The notes beneath the pieces are model-generated. The model was given only the letters and a program-made list of their open reading frames with translations, was not told the origin of the DNA and did no database searches. A DNA stretch of 64,000 nucleotides from Paenibacillus zeirhizosphaerae (GTDB lineage: Bacteria; Bacillota; Bacilli; Paenibacillales; Paenibacillaceae). Below, piece after piece: positions 25,783 through 34,640 of this stretch. The first letter of the stretch is position 1. Every line of letters starts with the position of its first letter. The position numbers were made by a program, and so were the translations under genes. The stretch spans positions 25,148-89,147 of the forward strand of contig NZ_JAPCKK010000010.1 in NCBI RefSeq assembly GCF_030705605.1. The letters run 5' to 3'.

Positions 25783-27738
25783 TCAGGACAGGGCACTAAG
25801 CTGATTCTCTCCGCTTCCGCTTGCAGCAGACAGCTCTCTTAAGCGCTGCAGCCCAGCCTGCTTGGGTGTATATGTCCCCAGCGGAACCGCCAGAGCCAAA
25901 TAAACCTCGCCCTCGGTGACCATCCAGCGTCTCTCCACAAATCTTTCCAGGCAATGCCTGACCTCGTCCTCATGCAGAGTAAACCCTTGTTCCCGCAGAC
26001 GGATGACGATGTTCGGGACAGAAATCATATTGTCACAGGATTGATAAATCATTGTTTCATGAAGTGTAAGCAAAGTCGTGGGCTGATCGGCGACTAAGCG
26101 CGTATCCACCAGAATGATGCGGTCATCCTTGAGTACGGAAAAGAACTCGCTTTCCCTGTAATGGGCCTGCCAGCTTTGGACGGCCTGAAGCATACGGGAC
26201 GTGTACGAAAACGGATTTTGGTGATCTGCGTAGTCAAAATCGAAGTGGTAGGCAATCTGCGCAAGCCGTTCGGGAGGAAGCGCAGGGTAGATCAGTTCAT
26301 AGGAACGAAGCGGACGGATGTTACAGATTCCGTAGGCTTCCGGATTCATATAATAGGGACTGAACCGGTCCAGCCGGATGGGAGCGGTCCCTCCGGGAGG
26401 CATCAGGTGGGTCAGAGACGGAATCAACTCCGCGGCGGCATCATATTCCCATTCATTCTCACCTGGAAAACCATACAAAAAGTTCCACAGCGGCGTCACC
26501 GAATATTCGGAGCACCATTTCAGCAGACGAACATTCTGAAGCATGCTCACTCCTTTTTTCATCAGCCTCAGTACAGACGTAATCATGCTTTCGATACCCG
26601 GCTGCACGTAATGGAACCCGGCTTCCTTGAACAGCCTGATTTGCTCTTTGGTCAGGTTCGCCTTGGTTTCATAGAACATATCAAGATCAAGCTCATTATC
26701 ACGGATCACCGGAAGAACCGTCTTGAAATAGTTCATGTCTATGATATTATCCACTGCTGTCGCTTTATTCGTGTATTGTCCATACCGCTCCTTCAGATAC
26801 ACAATTTCATCAAGGGCCCTTTCGGGCGATTTGCTGCGAAAACTCATCGTTGACCCGTTCAGCCCACAAAACAGGCAGTGTGACTTTTGCCCCCACCAGC
26901 AGCCCCTGGAGGACTCGAAAAGAAAGCGGCGCCTGGTCTTGTGGTCCTGCAGGCCAAAATTGTCAAATTGTGAAAAATAATCATCGTAATTTGGGTAAGG
27001 AAGAGCATTCATGTCATGAATAGGCGGAGAAGAAGCCGTCTGACCCGGGTCTTGTCCCGAAAGGGCAGACCGGAGAATAATTCCCGGACCGGCGCTTGCA
27101 GCAGGGTCACCGGTAGTCCGGAGACGATCGATGAAGGAAATAAAGGATTGGTCTCCTTCGCCCGAGCATACCGCATCCATAAAATTGAAACTGCGAAGGG
27201 TTCCTAGTCCCATGGGACTCTCGACGTTGGAGCCGCCAAAAATGATAAATTTGTCAGGAAAGCGAGACTTCAGAAGTTTAGCCATACTTAGGGAGGCTGT
27301 ATTTTGCTCAAATACAGTAGTGAAGCCGATGACATCGTAGCGGCTCCAGTCATACTCGGTCAAGCAGTTGTCCAGAAAGGAGTCTACCTTGGCACGCACA
27401 TCCAGCAGGCGCTGAAAAGCCCGTCCTTCATTGGAGGACTTTCTCTTGAATCGAGAATACGTTGTTATAAGATATTGTTTGTACTCCTCGAACGTATCTT
27501 CACCATCAAATAACGATTGTGAGAAAATCCATTCCCCCGCCAGCGCATTGGTCGGGTAGGTTGAGTTTTCGGCAAAGCAGTCGTACTCCTCCAAGCCGAT
27601 CAGAGCTGCGAATTTGAGGTTTAAATACAAGGTGTCGCAGTCAATCCCCTGTTTGCGCAATCCGGACTGGAGCAGACCCAGTCCAATCGATGGCCGATAG
27701 GCCGAGGCAAAGGGCATGCTTACGAGCGCAACATGCAT
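25783..27738 (-). CDS. RiPP maturation B12-radical SAM C-methyltransferase
   Basis: A 651-residue cytoplasmic enzyme. An N-terminal cobalamin-binding domain (about 1-200) is followed by the radical SAM core whose cluster cysteines are C280, C288 and C291 in the segment CWWGQKSHCLFCGLNG. The CX7CX2C spacing with GLNG after it matches the RiPP maturation radical SAM C-methyltransferase family (TIGR03975). Such enzymes methylate unactivated carbons of peptide substrates using methylcobalamin and SAM. The C-terminal part (about 480-651) includes a winged-helix-like segment, probably for leader binding. It is the first gene of the cluster; the precursor begins 120 bp downstream. Confidence 0.9.
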   Translation of the reverse strand: MHVALVSMPFASAYRPSIGLGLLQSGLRKQGIDCDTLYLNLKFAALIGLEEYDCFAENSTYPTNALAGEWIFSQSLFDGEDTFEEYKQYLITTYSRFKRKSSNEGRAFQRLLDVRAKVDSFLDNCLTEYDWSRYDVIGFTTVFEQNTASLSMAKLLKSRFPDKFIIFGGSNVESPMGLGTLRSFNFMDAVCSGEGDQSFISFIDRLRTTGDPAASAGPGIILRSALSGQDPGQTASSPPIHDMNALPYPNYDDYFSQFDNFGLQDHKTRRRFLFESSRGCWWGQKSHCLFCGLNGSTMSFRSKSPERALDEIVYLKERYGQYTNKATAVDNIIDMNYFKTVLPVIRDNELDLDMFYETKANLTKEQIRLFKEAGFHYVQPGIESMITSVLRLMKKGVSMLQNVRLLKWCSEYSVTPLWNFLYGFPGENEWEYDAAAELIPSLTHLMPPGGTAPIRLDRFSPYYMNPEAYGICNIRPLRSYELIYPALPPERLAQIAYHFDFDYADHQNPFSYTSRMLQAVQSWQAHYRESEFFSVLKDDRIILVDTRLVADQPTTLLTLHETMIYQSCDNMISVPNIVIRLREQGFTLHEDEVRHCLERFVERRWMVTEGEVYLALAVPLGTYTPKQAGLQRLRELSAASGSGENQLSALS

Positions 27739-27991
27739 AGCGTTCCTCCTCCTTGCAAGCTTGAAATTCGACGACTTCCGACCATAGCAGGACCGAGGTG
27801 CGAATGCAAGAAAACGGCCGGAGCGGGTAGATACTCAGTAGTTTCCGCCTTTACAGGGCCTGACAGGATGCAAGGAGCCTTGGAAGATTAACGCAATATG
27901 TGTAAATCATTTCCGTTTTGTCCATTGTAATCAGATTATCTCTCTATTTCAAGCAATTTTTTTCAACAATCCTTCAATTCATGTCTGACAC
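27739..27991. other. Promoter region of the RiPP cluster
   Basis: AT-rich stretch between the radical SAM gene and the nitroreductase terminator. A possible minus-strand promoter reads TGGACA, 17 bp, then ACATAT in 27890-27930, which is weak. I see no obvious operator repeat. Confidence 0.35.
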
Positions 27992-28050
27992 CAAAAAAGA
28001 AAGGTACGGTTTCCAATCATCACCTAAGATGACTTTGGAAACTGTACCTT
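27992..28050 (-). terminator. Terminator of the nitroreductase gene
   Basis: 14-bp stem AAGGTACGGTTTCC (28001-28014) with GGAAACTGTACCTT (28037-28050), flanked by A-runs and T-runs. On the minus strand it ends in TTTCTTTTTT, directly after the nitroreductase stop codon. Both strands could use it. Confidence 0.85.
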
Positions 28051-28061
28051 TTTTCTGTACT

Positions 28062-28805
28062 TTACCGCTTCACGAAGCCCTTTTGTTCCAGGAAACTCTT
28101 CATATGAAGACGGGCTGGCTCGGTTAACCGCACCGCCATAATCTCCGACCACGGGGTCGTCCGTTCACCGCCTGTACGCTCCGACAAATAACGGGTCATG
28201 GCTTCGTCATACAGCTCAACCTGCTCCATCGTTTGCTCCGGATCGTAGCCGTTCATATGCAGCACGGCTGCCTGCGGCAGACGCGGACGCAGACCCGGGT
28301 CTTGATCAGGCACACCTACGCACATACCGAACACCGGATATACCAGCTCCGGCAGACGCAGCAGCTCGGATACTTCAGCAATGTTATTGCGGATACCGCC
28401 AATGTATACAATCCCCAGGTCCATCGCCTCTGCGGCAATAGCTGCGTTCTGGGCCGCAAGAGCGGCGTCGATCGTAGCGACGATAAAGTTTTCCGTAGAA
28501 TCCTCATAGGAAGTCTGGTCCGGCCTGTGCTGTTCTGTCACACGCTTCAACCGGTACAGATCGGCGCACCAAACGAGAAACACAGGACACTGCTCCACAT
28601 ACGCCTGACCACCGGCAAGCCCGGCAAGCTGTCTTTTCAAATCCGGCTCCGTTACTGCGATCACCGAATAAGCCTGTACATTGCTGGAGGATGAAGCCAT
28701 CTGCCCCGCCGCCACAATGGCGGACAACTGCTGCTCGGATATTGCTTCCTGCTTAAATTTACGGATGGACTTGTGATTCATCAAAACAGACAACGTTTCG
28801 TTCAT
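28062..28805 (-). CDS. NADPH-dependent FMN oxidoreductase / nitroreductase (NfsA-like)
   Basis: A 247-residue flavoenzyme of the NfsA/FRP family that reduces nitro compounds, quinones or free flavin with NADPH. Motifs include HKSIRKFKQEAI near the N-terminus (FMN-binding Arg-x-Arg region RKFK), ASSSSNVQAYSVI, VYIGGIRNN and the GLRPRLPQ segment where the NADPH-specific Arg lies. Its start overlaps the upstream TetR stop by 4 bp, so it is co-transcribed with its regulator. It may detoxify compounds that the TetR protein senses. Confidence 0.9.
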   Translation of the reverse strand: MNETLSVLMNHKSIRKFKQEAISEQQLSAIVAAGQMASSSSNVQAYSVIAVTEPDLKRQLAGLAGGQAYVEQCPVFLVWCADLYRLKRVTEQHRPDQTSYEDSTENFIVATIDAALAAQNAAIAAEAMDLGIVYIGGIRNNIAEVSELLRLPELVYPVFGMCVGVPDQDPGLRPRLPQAAVLHMNGYDPEQTMEQVELYDEAMTRYLSERTGGERTTPWSEIMAVRLTEPARLHMKSFLEQKGFVKR

Positions 28806-29395
28806 GCTTCCTTCACCCCTAATCCCAACAGAATAAACCGTACCGCTTCTGCAGCGATACTCTCGACCCCTATCTTCTCATCAGCAAATACATCTTCAAA
28901 ATTGACCATATGTTTATGGGACAAGGCTACACCCATCACCATGACAAGGGCATTCGTAGACGAATCGAAGGTGAATACTCCTTCTTCCTTCCCTCTTAAC
29001 AAGAGTGATCTGACCTGGGACCAGACCTCAACCAGAACATTCATGACCGTCTGCCTGCGCGGCGAACGCAGCAACATTTCCTGTTGGATTATAAAGCTTA
29101 GCTCCCGATCCCGGTGCGTTACTTGAATAATCCGTGAAACCAGCAGACGAATCCCCTCGATGGGGTCCAGATCGGCAAAATTCACACTTTTCAGCTCCTT
29201 AATGGGAAAAAAGTGTTCAACGACAGCCTTATACACGCCCTCTTTCCCCCCAAAGTGGTAGGATATCAAAGCAATGTTGGCACCTGCCGCCTCACAAACC
29301 TGCCGACAGCTCGTTCCGTCGTAACCCTGCTGGGCAAACAGCCTTTTGGCCGCAAGCAAGATGCGTATTTTGATATCCGGTTCCGTCTGCGTCAT
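28802..29395 (-). CDS. TetR/AcrR-family transcriptional regulator
   Basis: A 197-residue repressor. The N-terminal helix-turn-helix reads AAKRLFAQQGYDGTSCRQVCEAAGANIALISYHFGGKEGVY in conserved pieces (LFAQQGYDGTS, GANIALISYHFGGKEGVY), followed by a ligand-binding domain similar to CecR/DUF1956 regulators (ISFIIQQEMLLRSP). It has its own promoter upstream and is coupled to the nitroreductase gene. The ABC-2 permease gene lies just upstream in the same direction and probably belongs to its regulon. Confidence 0.9.
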   Translation of the reverse strand: MTQTEPDIKIRILLAAKRLFAQQGYDGTSCRQVCEAAGANIALISYHFGGKEGVYKAVVEHFFPIKELKSVNFADLDPIEGIRLLVSRIIQVTHRDRELSFIIQQEMLLRSPRRQTVMNVLVEVWSQVRSLLLRGKEEGVFTFDSSTNALVMVMGVALSHKHMVNFEDVFADEKIGVESIAAEAVRFILLGLGVKEA

Positions 29396-29432
29396 TCTCC
29401 CTGATCCCCTTCGCTATATGCTAGTCGGTCCT

Positions 29433-29461
29433 ATTATGGAACTTTGCCGCCCGGGAATCAA
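29433..29461 (-). promoter_or_regulatory. Sigma-A promoter for tetR-nitroreductase
   Basis: On the minus strand TTGATT (29461-29456), 17-bp spacer, CATAAT (29438-29433), ending 38 bp before the TetR start codon. Confidence 0.6.
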
Positions 29462-29508
29462 GCGGGGACGCGTTTCACATCCCGGCATCAAGCTTCCCTT
29501 CCTGCTTC

Positions 29509-30663
29509 TTATGCGCCCTCCGGCATTACAGCCGGAGCTGCCGACGTCTTGCCTTTTAACGCCGTTGCCAGAATGGCAACCGCCAGGCATACCAGCAGGA
29601 TAAGCGCAAGCAACCCCGCCGCATGGCCCGCACCCGGACCTCCAAGCTGTATGCTCATAATCCCGTTGACCGCATAAGTAGCCGGCAAAAATGCTCCAAG
29701 GTGCTGATAGAAGCCATTCAGCATTTCACGCGGCACCATCGCTCCCGAGGATACAAGCTGGATAGACAACATAATAATGTTGAAGAACATACCCGGCATG
29801 CCGAATACAATCAGGAACATTTGGGTGAAGAACATGAAGGTCAGCATCAGAAGCACTTCATATAACCACATCAGCCCAAAGCCCTGCTCCATCTGTCCCC
29901 CCAGTAGACTAATCAAACCCGTGCCCACGAATGAAACGACCAGTGCCGTTCCCAGGTTAATCAGGACGCGGGCACCAAACTTGCTCCATTTGCCAGCCTG
30001 ATGGCCCACCATCATCGTCGACTGCTGCAGATTCAACCCCATAATCATGGAACCGACAAACGTAGCCAGCACCATCATCATCGGCACCATTTGATTGTTC
30101 ATTCCCTGCACCGGATGGATGGAGGTTACATGGGATTCCACTCTTTCCGTTAACGCACGGGCGGTTTGCTCTGCCGCTGCTGCCGGCATATTGGCCTGGG
30201 TAAGTGCCGCCGTCGTTCCTTGCACAGCCGCCTGGCTGTTGATCGTGGCCGTCACGTTCTGTTCTACACCCTGCATGATGCTTTTAATGGTCATCGGGTT
30301 GGCTTCATTAATCGTGTAGCGGATTTCCGCCTTGTCCGCCGGTGACGTCAGCCGGGCTGTAAAGTCCGCCGGTATTTCCATCACCATTTGCAATTCCCGG
30401 TCATTCAAGCGCGTTTGCGCTTCCTCGGCCGTCAATCCCGTGACGATTTGAAAAGGCAAATTGCCTGCCAGTTCGTCCACAATCTGTTTTCCTATGCTCG
30501 GATCCTCGTTCACAATCGCGATTCTCAGCATGCTGCTGCGCTCGGTTACCCCACTGTACGCAGTCATCCAGATCACACTGAAAATAACCTGAAACATAAG
30601 AGCGGTAATGATGCCAATGATGGTCATTGGTTTGCTAAAATAAAGCTTTAATGCTGTAAGCAT
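29509..30663 (-). CDS. ABC-2 type membrane permease (YhgE/Pip, DUF3533-like)
   Basis: A 384-residue integral membrane protein. One N-terminal TM helix (IIGIITALMFQVIFSVIWM) precedes an extracytoplasmic domain of about 170 residues, then five or six C-terminal TM helices (MMVLATFVGSMIMGL onward). This is the layout of YhgE/Pip and drug-type ABC-2 permeases. No ATPase gene is adjacent, which is usual for this subgroup. A TetR-type operator overlaps its promoter. A role in export of toxic compounds or peptides is inferred. Confidence 0.8.
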   Translation of the reverse strand: MLTALKLYFSKPMTIIGIITALMFQVIFSVIWMTAYSGVTERSSMLRIAIVNEDPSIGKQIVDELAGNLPFQIVTGLTAEEAQTRLNDRELQMVMEIPADFTARLTSPADKAEIRYTINEANPMTIKSIMQGVEQNVTATINSQAAVQGTTAALTQANMPAAAAEQTARALTERVESHVTSIHPVQGMNNQMVPMMMVLATFVGSMIMGLNLQQSTMMVGHQAGKWSKFGARVLINLGTALVVSFVGTGLISLLGGQMEQGFGLMWLYEVLLMLTFMFFTQMFLIVFGMPGMFFNIIMLSIQLVSSGAMVPREMLNGFYQHLGAFLPATYAVNGIMSIQLGGPGAGHAAGLLALILLVCLAVAILATALKGKTSAAPAVMPEGA

Positions 30664-30684
30664 GTTTCTTTTTCCTCCAAGATT

Positions 30685-30751
30685 TTATTTAATCAAACAT
30701 TTAAATCAAACGTTTGTTTAATAAACTATAAGATTTGAAACGATATGTCAA
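30685..30751 (-). promoter_or_regulatory. Promoter and probable TetR operator of the ABC-2 permease gene
   Basis: On the minus strand TTGACA (30751-30746), 17-bp spacer, TAGTTT (30728-30723). Just downstream lie two copies of AATCAAAC (30691-30698 and 30704-30711), the second forming the palindrome ATCAAACGTTTGTTT around 30711. Such repeats overlapping the start region suit a TetR dimer, most simply the one encoded downstream. Confidence 0.6.
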
Positions 30752-30767
30752 TGCTTTTATGTAAATT

Positions 30768-30893
30768 TCATTTTAAATTTACATTCCAAATGCTACTTAA
30801 AGATTCAGGTGATATCCCATAATCTCCTATAATTTTTTTTAGCATTTCTCCGGGACCCTTGCTCTCATTTTCGTTAGTTCCAATGATTTTCAT
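30768..30893 (-). CDS. Possible 41-residue peptide
   Basis: A short ORF from ATG 30893 reads MKIIGTNENESKGPG, then EMLKKIIGDYGISPESLSS and IWNVNLK before TGA. The middle looks like a helix-turn-helix first half (LKKIIGDYGISPESL). AGGAG lies about 12 bases before the ATG, somewhat far. It could be a remnant of a regulator or a small real gene. I do not recognise it. Confidence 0.3.
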   Translation of the reverse strand: MKIIGTNENESKGPGEMLKKIIGDYGISPESLSSIWNVNLK

Positions 30894-31085
30894 CTTTCTT
30901 ACACGCTCCTCTCATTCAGGATCTCTTACATACCCCTATTATTACCCCTCCAGATAAAACCTGCCTCAAAACGTATACAATCCATCCGGATGGATGGATT
31001 GTACGTGTACTTTACATCATCGAAAGACCAGCAAAAAATCACCTTGAACTGGCGAAGCGTTCAAGGCATTTACTCCCCTGCCCAG
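30894..31085. other. Intergenic, no gene seen
   Basis: About 190 bp without a credible ORF or hairpin of note, apart from a small palindrome (ATCCATCCGGATGGAT at 30981-30996). It leads into the structured repeat beyond copA. Confidence 0.4.
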
Positions 31086-31200
31086 TGCCCGGAATTGTTC
31101 TGGAGAAGCGGAGCGTTCGCCTTTGTCCCCGGATTTCTTCCGCTGCTTGCTTCAATCAGGAAATCCGGGGACAACAGCGATCGGAGGAACAATCCGGGCA
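31086..31200 (-). repeat. Structured repeat copy 1, just 3' of copA
   Basis: Outer stem TGCCCGGAATTGTTC (31086-31100) pairs with GAACAATCCGGGCA (31187-31200), leaving one bulged A. Inner stem TGTCCCCGGATTTC (31124-31137) pairs perfectly with GAAATCCGGGGACA (31160-31173). The asymmetric loop between them is conserved with copy 2 (41858-41939). It begins 7 bases after the copA stop codon. In copA orientation the loop strands read CTCCGATCGCT and CAAAGGCGAACGCTCCGC. Confidence 0.75.
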
Positions 31201-31207
31201 CGCCCCC

Positions 31208-33637
31208 TTACAACTTCACCCGCTGCAAACGCAAAGCATTCAACACCACTGACACCGAGCTGAATGCCATTGCCGCTCCGGCCAGCCATGGGGCCAAAAA
31301 GCCGAGCGCCGCAATCGGAATGCCAATGACGTTGTAGGCCAGCGCCCAGAACAAGTTCTGCTTGATGTTGGCCATCGTGCGGCGGCTCATCTCAATCGCA
31401 TCGGGAATGCTGTTCAAATCACCGCGCATCAGCGTAATATCCGCCGCCTCCATCGCCACATCCGTTCCCGTGCCCATGGCCATGCCGACATCGGCTGTGG
31501 CCAATGCAGGCGCATCGTTGATGCCGTCTCCAACCATGGCCACAGAACCGCCAAGCTGCTGCAGCTTCCTCACTTCGTCTGCCTTGCCTTCCGGCAGCAC
31601 TTCAGCCAGCACACGGCTGATTCCAGCTTGCTCTGCCACCGCCTGCGCCGTCCGCTCGTTATCACCGGTGATCATCAGCACGTCAACCCCCATTTCACGC
31701 AGACGAGATACGGCTTCACGTGAGGTATCCTTAATGGTATCCGCAACGGCGGCGAGCCCAGCATACCGGCCATCTACCGCAATGATCATGGCCGTCTTGC
31801 CGCTGCTCTCCAGCCGCTTCATCAACTCGTTAATTTCCGGATCAAGCTTCACCTGCTCCCGCTCCATGAGCCTGCGTGTGCCTGCCAGCACCATGCTTCC
31901 TTCAACGAAAGCTTTGACGCCATAACCCGGCATATTTTCAAAAGCGGATGCATCCGGTATTTCCACGGATCGGGCCGTTATCCCGGTAACGATGGCTTCG
32001 GCGAGCGGATGCTCCGAGCCCTTCTCTGCGGCTCCCAGCAAGCGAAGCAAACGCTCCTCCGGCATATCAGAGGCCGGAAGCAAATCCGTCAGTTCAGGTT
32101 TTCCGTTAGTGACGGTGCCTGTTTTATCCAGCACCACTGTGCGGATATTTTGCGCCGCTTCAAGATGCTCTCCGCCCTTGAACAGGATGCCGTATTCGGC
32201 CGCACGCCCCGAGCCTGCCATAATCGATGTAGGGGTAGCGAGCCCCAGCGCACACGGGCAGGCGATGACCAGCACGGCAATTGCCTTCTCCAGCGAGCCT
32301 GCAAAATCGCCAGGTGCAGCGAAGAGGTACCAGATCGCAAAAGTCACAAGCGCAATCCCTACGACAATCGGGACAAAAATGCCGGAAATGACATCCGCAA
32401 TCCGCTGAATCGGAGCCTTGGAGCTTTGTGCCTCCTCTACTACCCTGATAATACGCGCCAATGCGGTGTCCGCCCCTACACGGGCGGCTCGGATTTTCAG
32501 CAGCCCGTTCTTGTTCAGAGTTGCGCCGGTGACCGGATCCCCCGCCTGCTTCTCGACCGGCAGACTTTCCCCGCTCAGCATCGATTCGTCCACCGCCGAG
32601 CTTCCTTCCAGGACTTCGCCATCCACTGGAACCTTCTCACCCGGCCGGACGATCAGTATGTCGCCGACAACCACCTGTTCCACAGGAATATCCAGTTCCT
32701 GTCCGTCCCTTACGATACGGGCCGTACGCGCCTGCAGCCCCATCAGGCTCTTAAGAGCATCGGAGGATCTGCCCTTCGCGACAGCCTCGAACCATTTACC
32801 GACCAGAATCAGCGTAATGAGCACCGCGCTCGTCTCATAATACATTTCAACCTGGCCATGTCCGTGCATACCAACCGATTCCAGCGTCAGGTACAGGCTG
32901 TAGAAATACGCAGCCGAGGTCCCGAGCGCCACCAGCACATCCATATTGGCACTGCCGCTGCGCAGCGCTTTGAATGCGCCGACGTAGAACTGCCAGCCGA
33001 TAATGAACTGCACGGGCGTCGCCAGGATAAGCTGGAACCATGGGTTCATAAACAGCTCAGGCACGTAGATGCCGGAGGTGAAGCTGAAATGCCCCACCAT
33101 GGCCCACAGCAGCGGCAGCGACAGGACAGCCGAGATCATCCACTTCCACTGCTTGTGCCGGATTTCGCGCTGGCGCAGATCCGAAATGTCCGAGCCTTCC
33201 GATTGGGGAACGGCTCCGTAGCCAAGCTGCTCTACCTTTTTGACAATATCTGCGGAATTTACCGTGCCCACCATATACTCCACATGCGCAGTTTCCAGCG
33301 CCAAATTAACACTGGCCGAGGTCACGCCGGGCATTCTGGACAGTGCTTTCTCGATCCTGCTGGCACAGGCGGCGCAGGTCATTCCGGTAATATCAAAATC
33401 AGCCTGTTCCGCTGCCGTACCGTAACCCAGTGAGCCGATCTTATCCCGCACTCCCTGAAGATCCGTAACCTCGGGGTCAAAGCTTACCGTCGCCTGCTCC
33501 AAAGCCAGGTTAACATTCGCTTCCGCAACACCCTCCATCCGGTTCAACCCTTTTTCAATCCGGGTGGCGCAAGCCGCACATGTCATACCTGTAATATGCA
33601 GTGTAGCCTGCTCCTTCCCTTCCGCTTGTGTGCTCAT
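31208..33637 (-). CDS. copA: Copper-exporting P-type ATPase CopA
   Basis: Membrane Cu(I) efflux pump of 809 residues. Two N-terminal heavy-metal domains each have GMTCAAC (about 15-22 and 83-90). Eight TM helices follow, with the metal-site motif CPC in [15 protein letters not shown], phosphorylation site DKTGTVTNG, and hinge [10 protein letters not shown]. It is the third gene of a csoR-copZ-copA row and has its own CsoR-type operator upstream, so copper should induce it. The 3' end runs directly into structured repeat copy 1. Confidence 0.97.
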   Translation of the reverse strand: MSTQAEGKEQATLHITGMTCAACATRIEKGLNRMEGVAEANVNLALEQATVSFDPEVTDLQGVRDKIGSLGYGTAAEQADFDITGMTCAACASRIEKALSRMPGVTSASVNLALETAHVEYMVGTVNSADIVKKVEQLGYGAVPQSEGSDISDLRQREIRHKQWKWMISAVLSLPLLWAMVGHFSFTSGIYVPELFMNPWFQLILATPVQFIIGWQFYVGAFKALRSGSANMDVLVALGTSAAYFYSLYLTLESVGMHGHGQVEMYYETSAVLITLILVGKWFEAVAKGRSSDALKSLMGLQARTARIVRDGQELDIPVEQVVVGDILIVRPGEKVPVDGEVLEGSSAVDESMLSGESLPVEKQAGDPVTGATLNKNGLLKIRAARVGADTALARIIRVVEEAQSSKAPIQRIADVISGIFVPIVVGIALVTFAIWYLFAAPGDFAGSLEKAIAVLVIACPCALGLATPTSIMAGSGRAAEYGILFKGGEHLEAAQNIRTVVLDKTGTVTNGKPELTDLLPASDMPEERLLRLLGAAEKGSEHPLAEAIVTGITARSVEIPDASAFENMPGYGVKAFVEGSMVLAGTRRLMEREQVKLDPEINELMKRLESSGKTAMIIAVDGRYAGLAAVADTIKDTSREAVSRLREMGVDVLMITGDNERTAQAVAEQAGISRVLAEVLPEGKADEVRKLQQLGGSVAMVGDGINDAPALATADVGMAMGTGTDVAMEAADITLMRGDLNSIPDAIEMSRRTMANIKQNLFWALAYNVIGIPIAALGFLAPWLAGAAMAFSSVSVVLNALRLQRVKL

Positions 33638-33660
33638 TTCCCGTCCTCCCTTTATTCAAT

Positions 33661-33677
33661 ATACCCCCATAGGGTAT
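33661..33677 (-). promoter_or_regulatory. CsoR-type operator before copA
   Basis: Near-palindrome ATACCCCCATAGGGTAT, 24 bases upstream of the copA start. It fits the CsoR operator pattern of TACCC and GGGTA half-sites around a short spacer. Confidence 0.75.
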
Positions 33678-33695
33678 AAAATTCCCCCAAAGAGA

Positions 33696-33716
33696 GAGCT
33701 TCAATTCCTGAAGCTC
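33696..33716 (-). terminator. Hairpin between copZ and copA
   Basis: GAGCTTCA pairs with TGAAGCTC over a 5-nt loop, followed by TCTCTCTTT on the minus strand. It looks like a weak terminator or processing site that separates chaperone and pump expression. Confidence 0.5.
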
Positions 33717-33757
33717 CCATTATAGCTTTCGCAATAGCCAGACGCTGCCCAGCCTAT

Positions 33758-33958
33758 TCAGACTACATCATACCCCTGATCTTCAATCGCTTCTTTAATC
33801 GCCTTCAGCGTTGCTTTGCTCTCTTCAAATTCGATCTCCACCGTCTTGGAAGCAAGATCCACCTTGGCTGTTCCTCCCGCATTTTGCACGGCCCCCTCCA
33901 CAGCCTTCACACAATGGTTGCAGGACATACCTTCTACATTCAATGTAACTTGAGTCAT
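33758..33958 (-). CDS. copZ: Copper chaperone CopZ
   Basis: A 66-residue cytoplasmic Atx1-like chaperone that hands Cu(I) to CopA. The metal loop GMSCNHC (about 10-16) and terminal GYDVV are standard. AGGGAGG precedes the ATG. It lies 22 bp after csoR. Confidence 0.96.
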   Translation of the reverse strand: MTQVTLNVEGMSCNHCVKAVEGAVQNAGGTAKVDLASKTVEIEFEESKATLKAIKEAIEDQGYDVV

Positions 33959-33980
33959 GTTCCATTCCTCCCTGGTTATA

Positions 33981-34349
33981 TTATTTCATTAATTTCTTGA
34001 CCGTAACAAGAAGCTCATCAATCACTTCATTCTCCCCTGCCTGTAGACGCTCGATCACACAGCTCTTCATGTGCCCTTCAAGCAGCAGCTTGCCAACTCC
34101 ATTCAAAGCGGACTGAGCTGCCGCTATCTGGTTCAACACATCGTCACAGTAGGTGTCTTTCTCAATCAATCCCTTGATTCCGCGAATTTGTCCTTCAATC
34201 CGGTTCAACCGGGATATCATGCTGTTCTTCAGTTCGGGAGCGTGATGGCTGCGTCGGGCTACCGGCTCTTCACTGCTCGCAGCATGGCCGCAATCATGTA
34301 CAGTGCCGTTATCCTGCACCGCGTCTGCTCCCAGTTCGGACTGCTTCAC
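33981..34349 (-). CDS. csoR: Copper-sensing transcriptional repressor CsoR
   Basis: A 122-residue helical repressor (DUF156). The C-H-C Cu(I) ligand pattern is present: Cys in DTYCDD, and His and Cys in GHMKSC. The conserved basic helix NSMISRLNRIEGQIRGIKG binds DNA. I place the start at GTG 34349, nine bases after GGAGGG; the ATG at 34382 lies inside the promoter region and would be odd. The N-terminal 35 residues contain extra His/Cys (HDCGHA, RRSHHAPEL), longer than in B. subtilis CsoR. It has a perfect palindromic operator in its own promoter. Confidence 0.92.
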   Translation of the reverse strand: MKQSELGADAVQDNGTVHDCGHAASSEEPVARRSHHAPELKNSMISRLNRIEGQIRGIKGLIEKDTYCDDVLNQIAAAQSALNGVGKLLLEGHMKSCVIERLQAGENEVIDELLVTVKKLMK

Positions 34350-34382
34350 TGAACTGTTCCCTCCCCAATGTGTTGTACACAT

Positions 34383-34412
34383 ATCATATTATACCCCACA
34401 GGGGTATGTCAA
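34383..34412 (-). promoter_or_regulatory. csoR promoter with embedded CsoR operator
   Basis: On the minus strand TTGACA (34412-34407), 18-bp spacer, TATGAT (34388-34383). The spacer holds the perfect palindrome ATACCCCACAGGGGTAT (34391-34407), which should make csoR-copZ autoregulated and copper-inducible. Confidence 0.8.
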
Positions 34413-34640
34413 ACCCGTTTATCCCCTATTTTTCGACAATCGTGTCAGCCGAAAACTCTACAAAATTAGTAAGAAGTTCTCATTTTTTTTTAGTTTTATC
34501 TGGTATAATGGCTACAAAGTTTCATTTTATTTGAAAATATTGGTCTTTTTTTGTTTGTTCGCGAGGTTTTTCGCAGGATTTTGTTGAGTGAGCTTGCGAT
34601 GTAGCATCACTAGTACAAATCATATTACGGAGGATACGCT

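Noticed and set aside
27739..27991. Second RiPP precursor gene upstream of the radical SAM gene
   Set aside because: No short ORF with a ribosome site and repeat-like core was seen.
32009..33433. 474-codon plus-strand ORF inside copA
   Set aside because: Antisense shadow; copA is unambiguous on the other strand.
34303..34587. 94-codon plus-strand ORF across the csoR promoter
   Set aside because: It overlaps the csoR start and operator, with no ribosome site.
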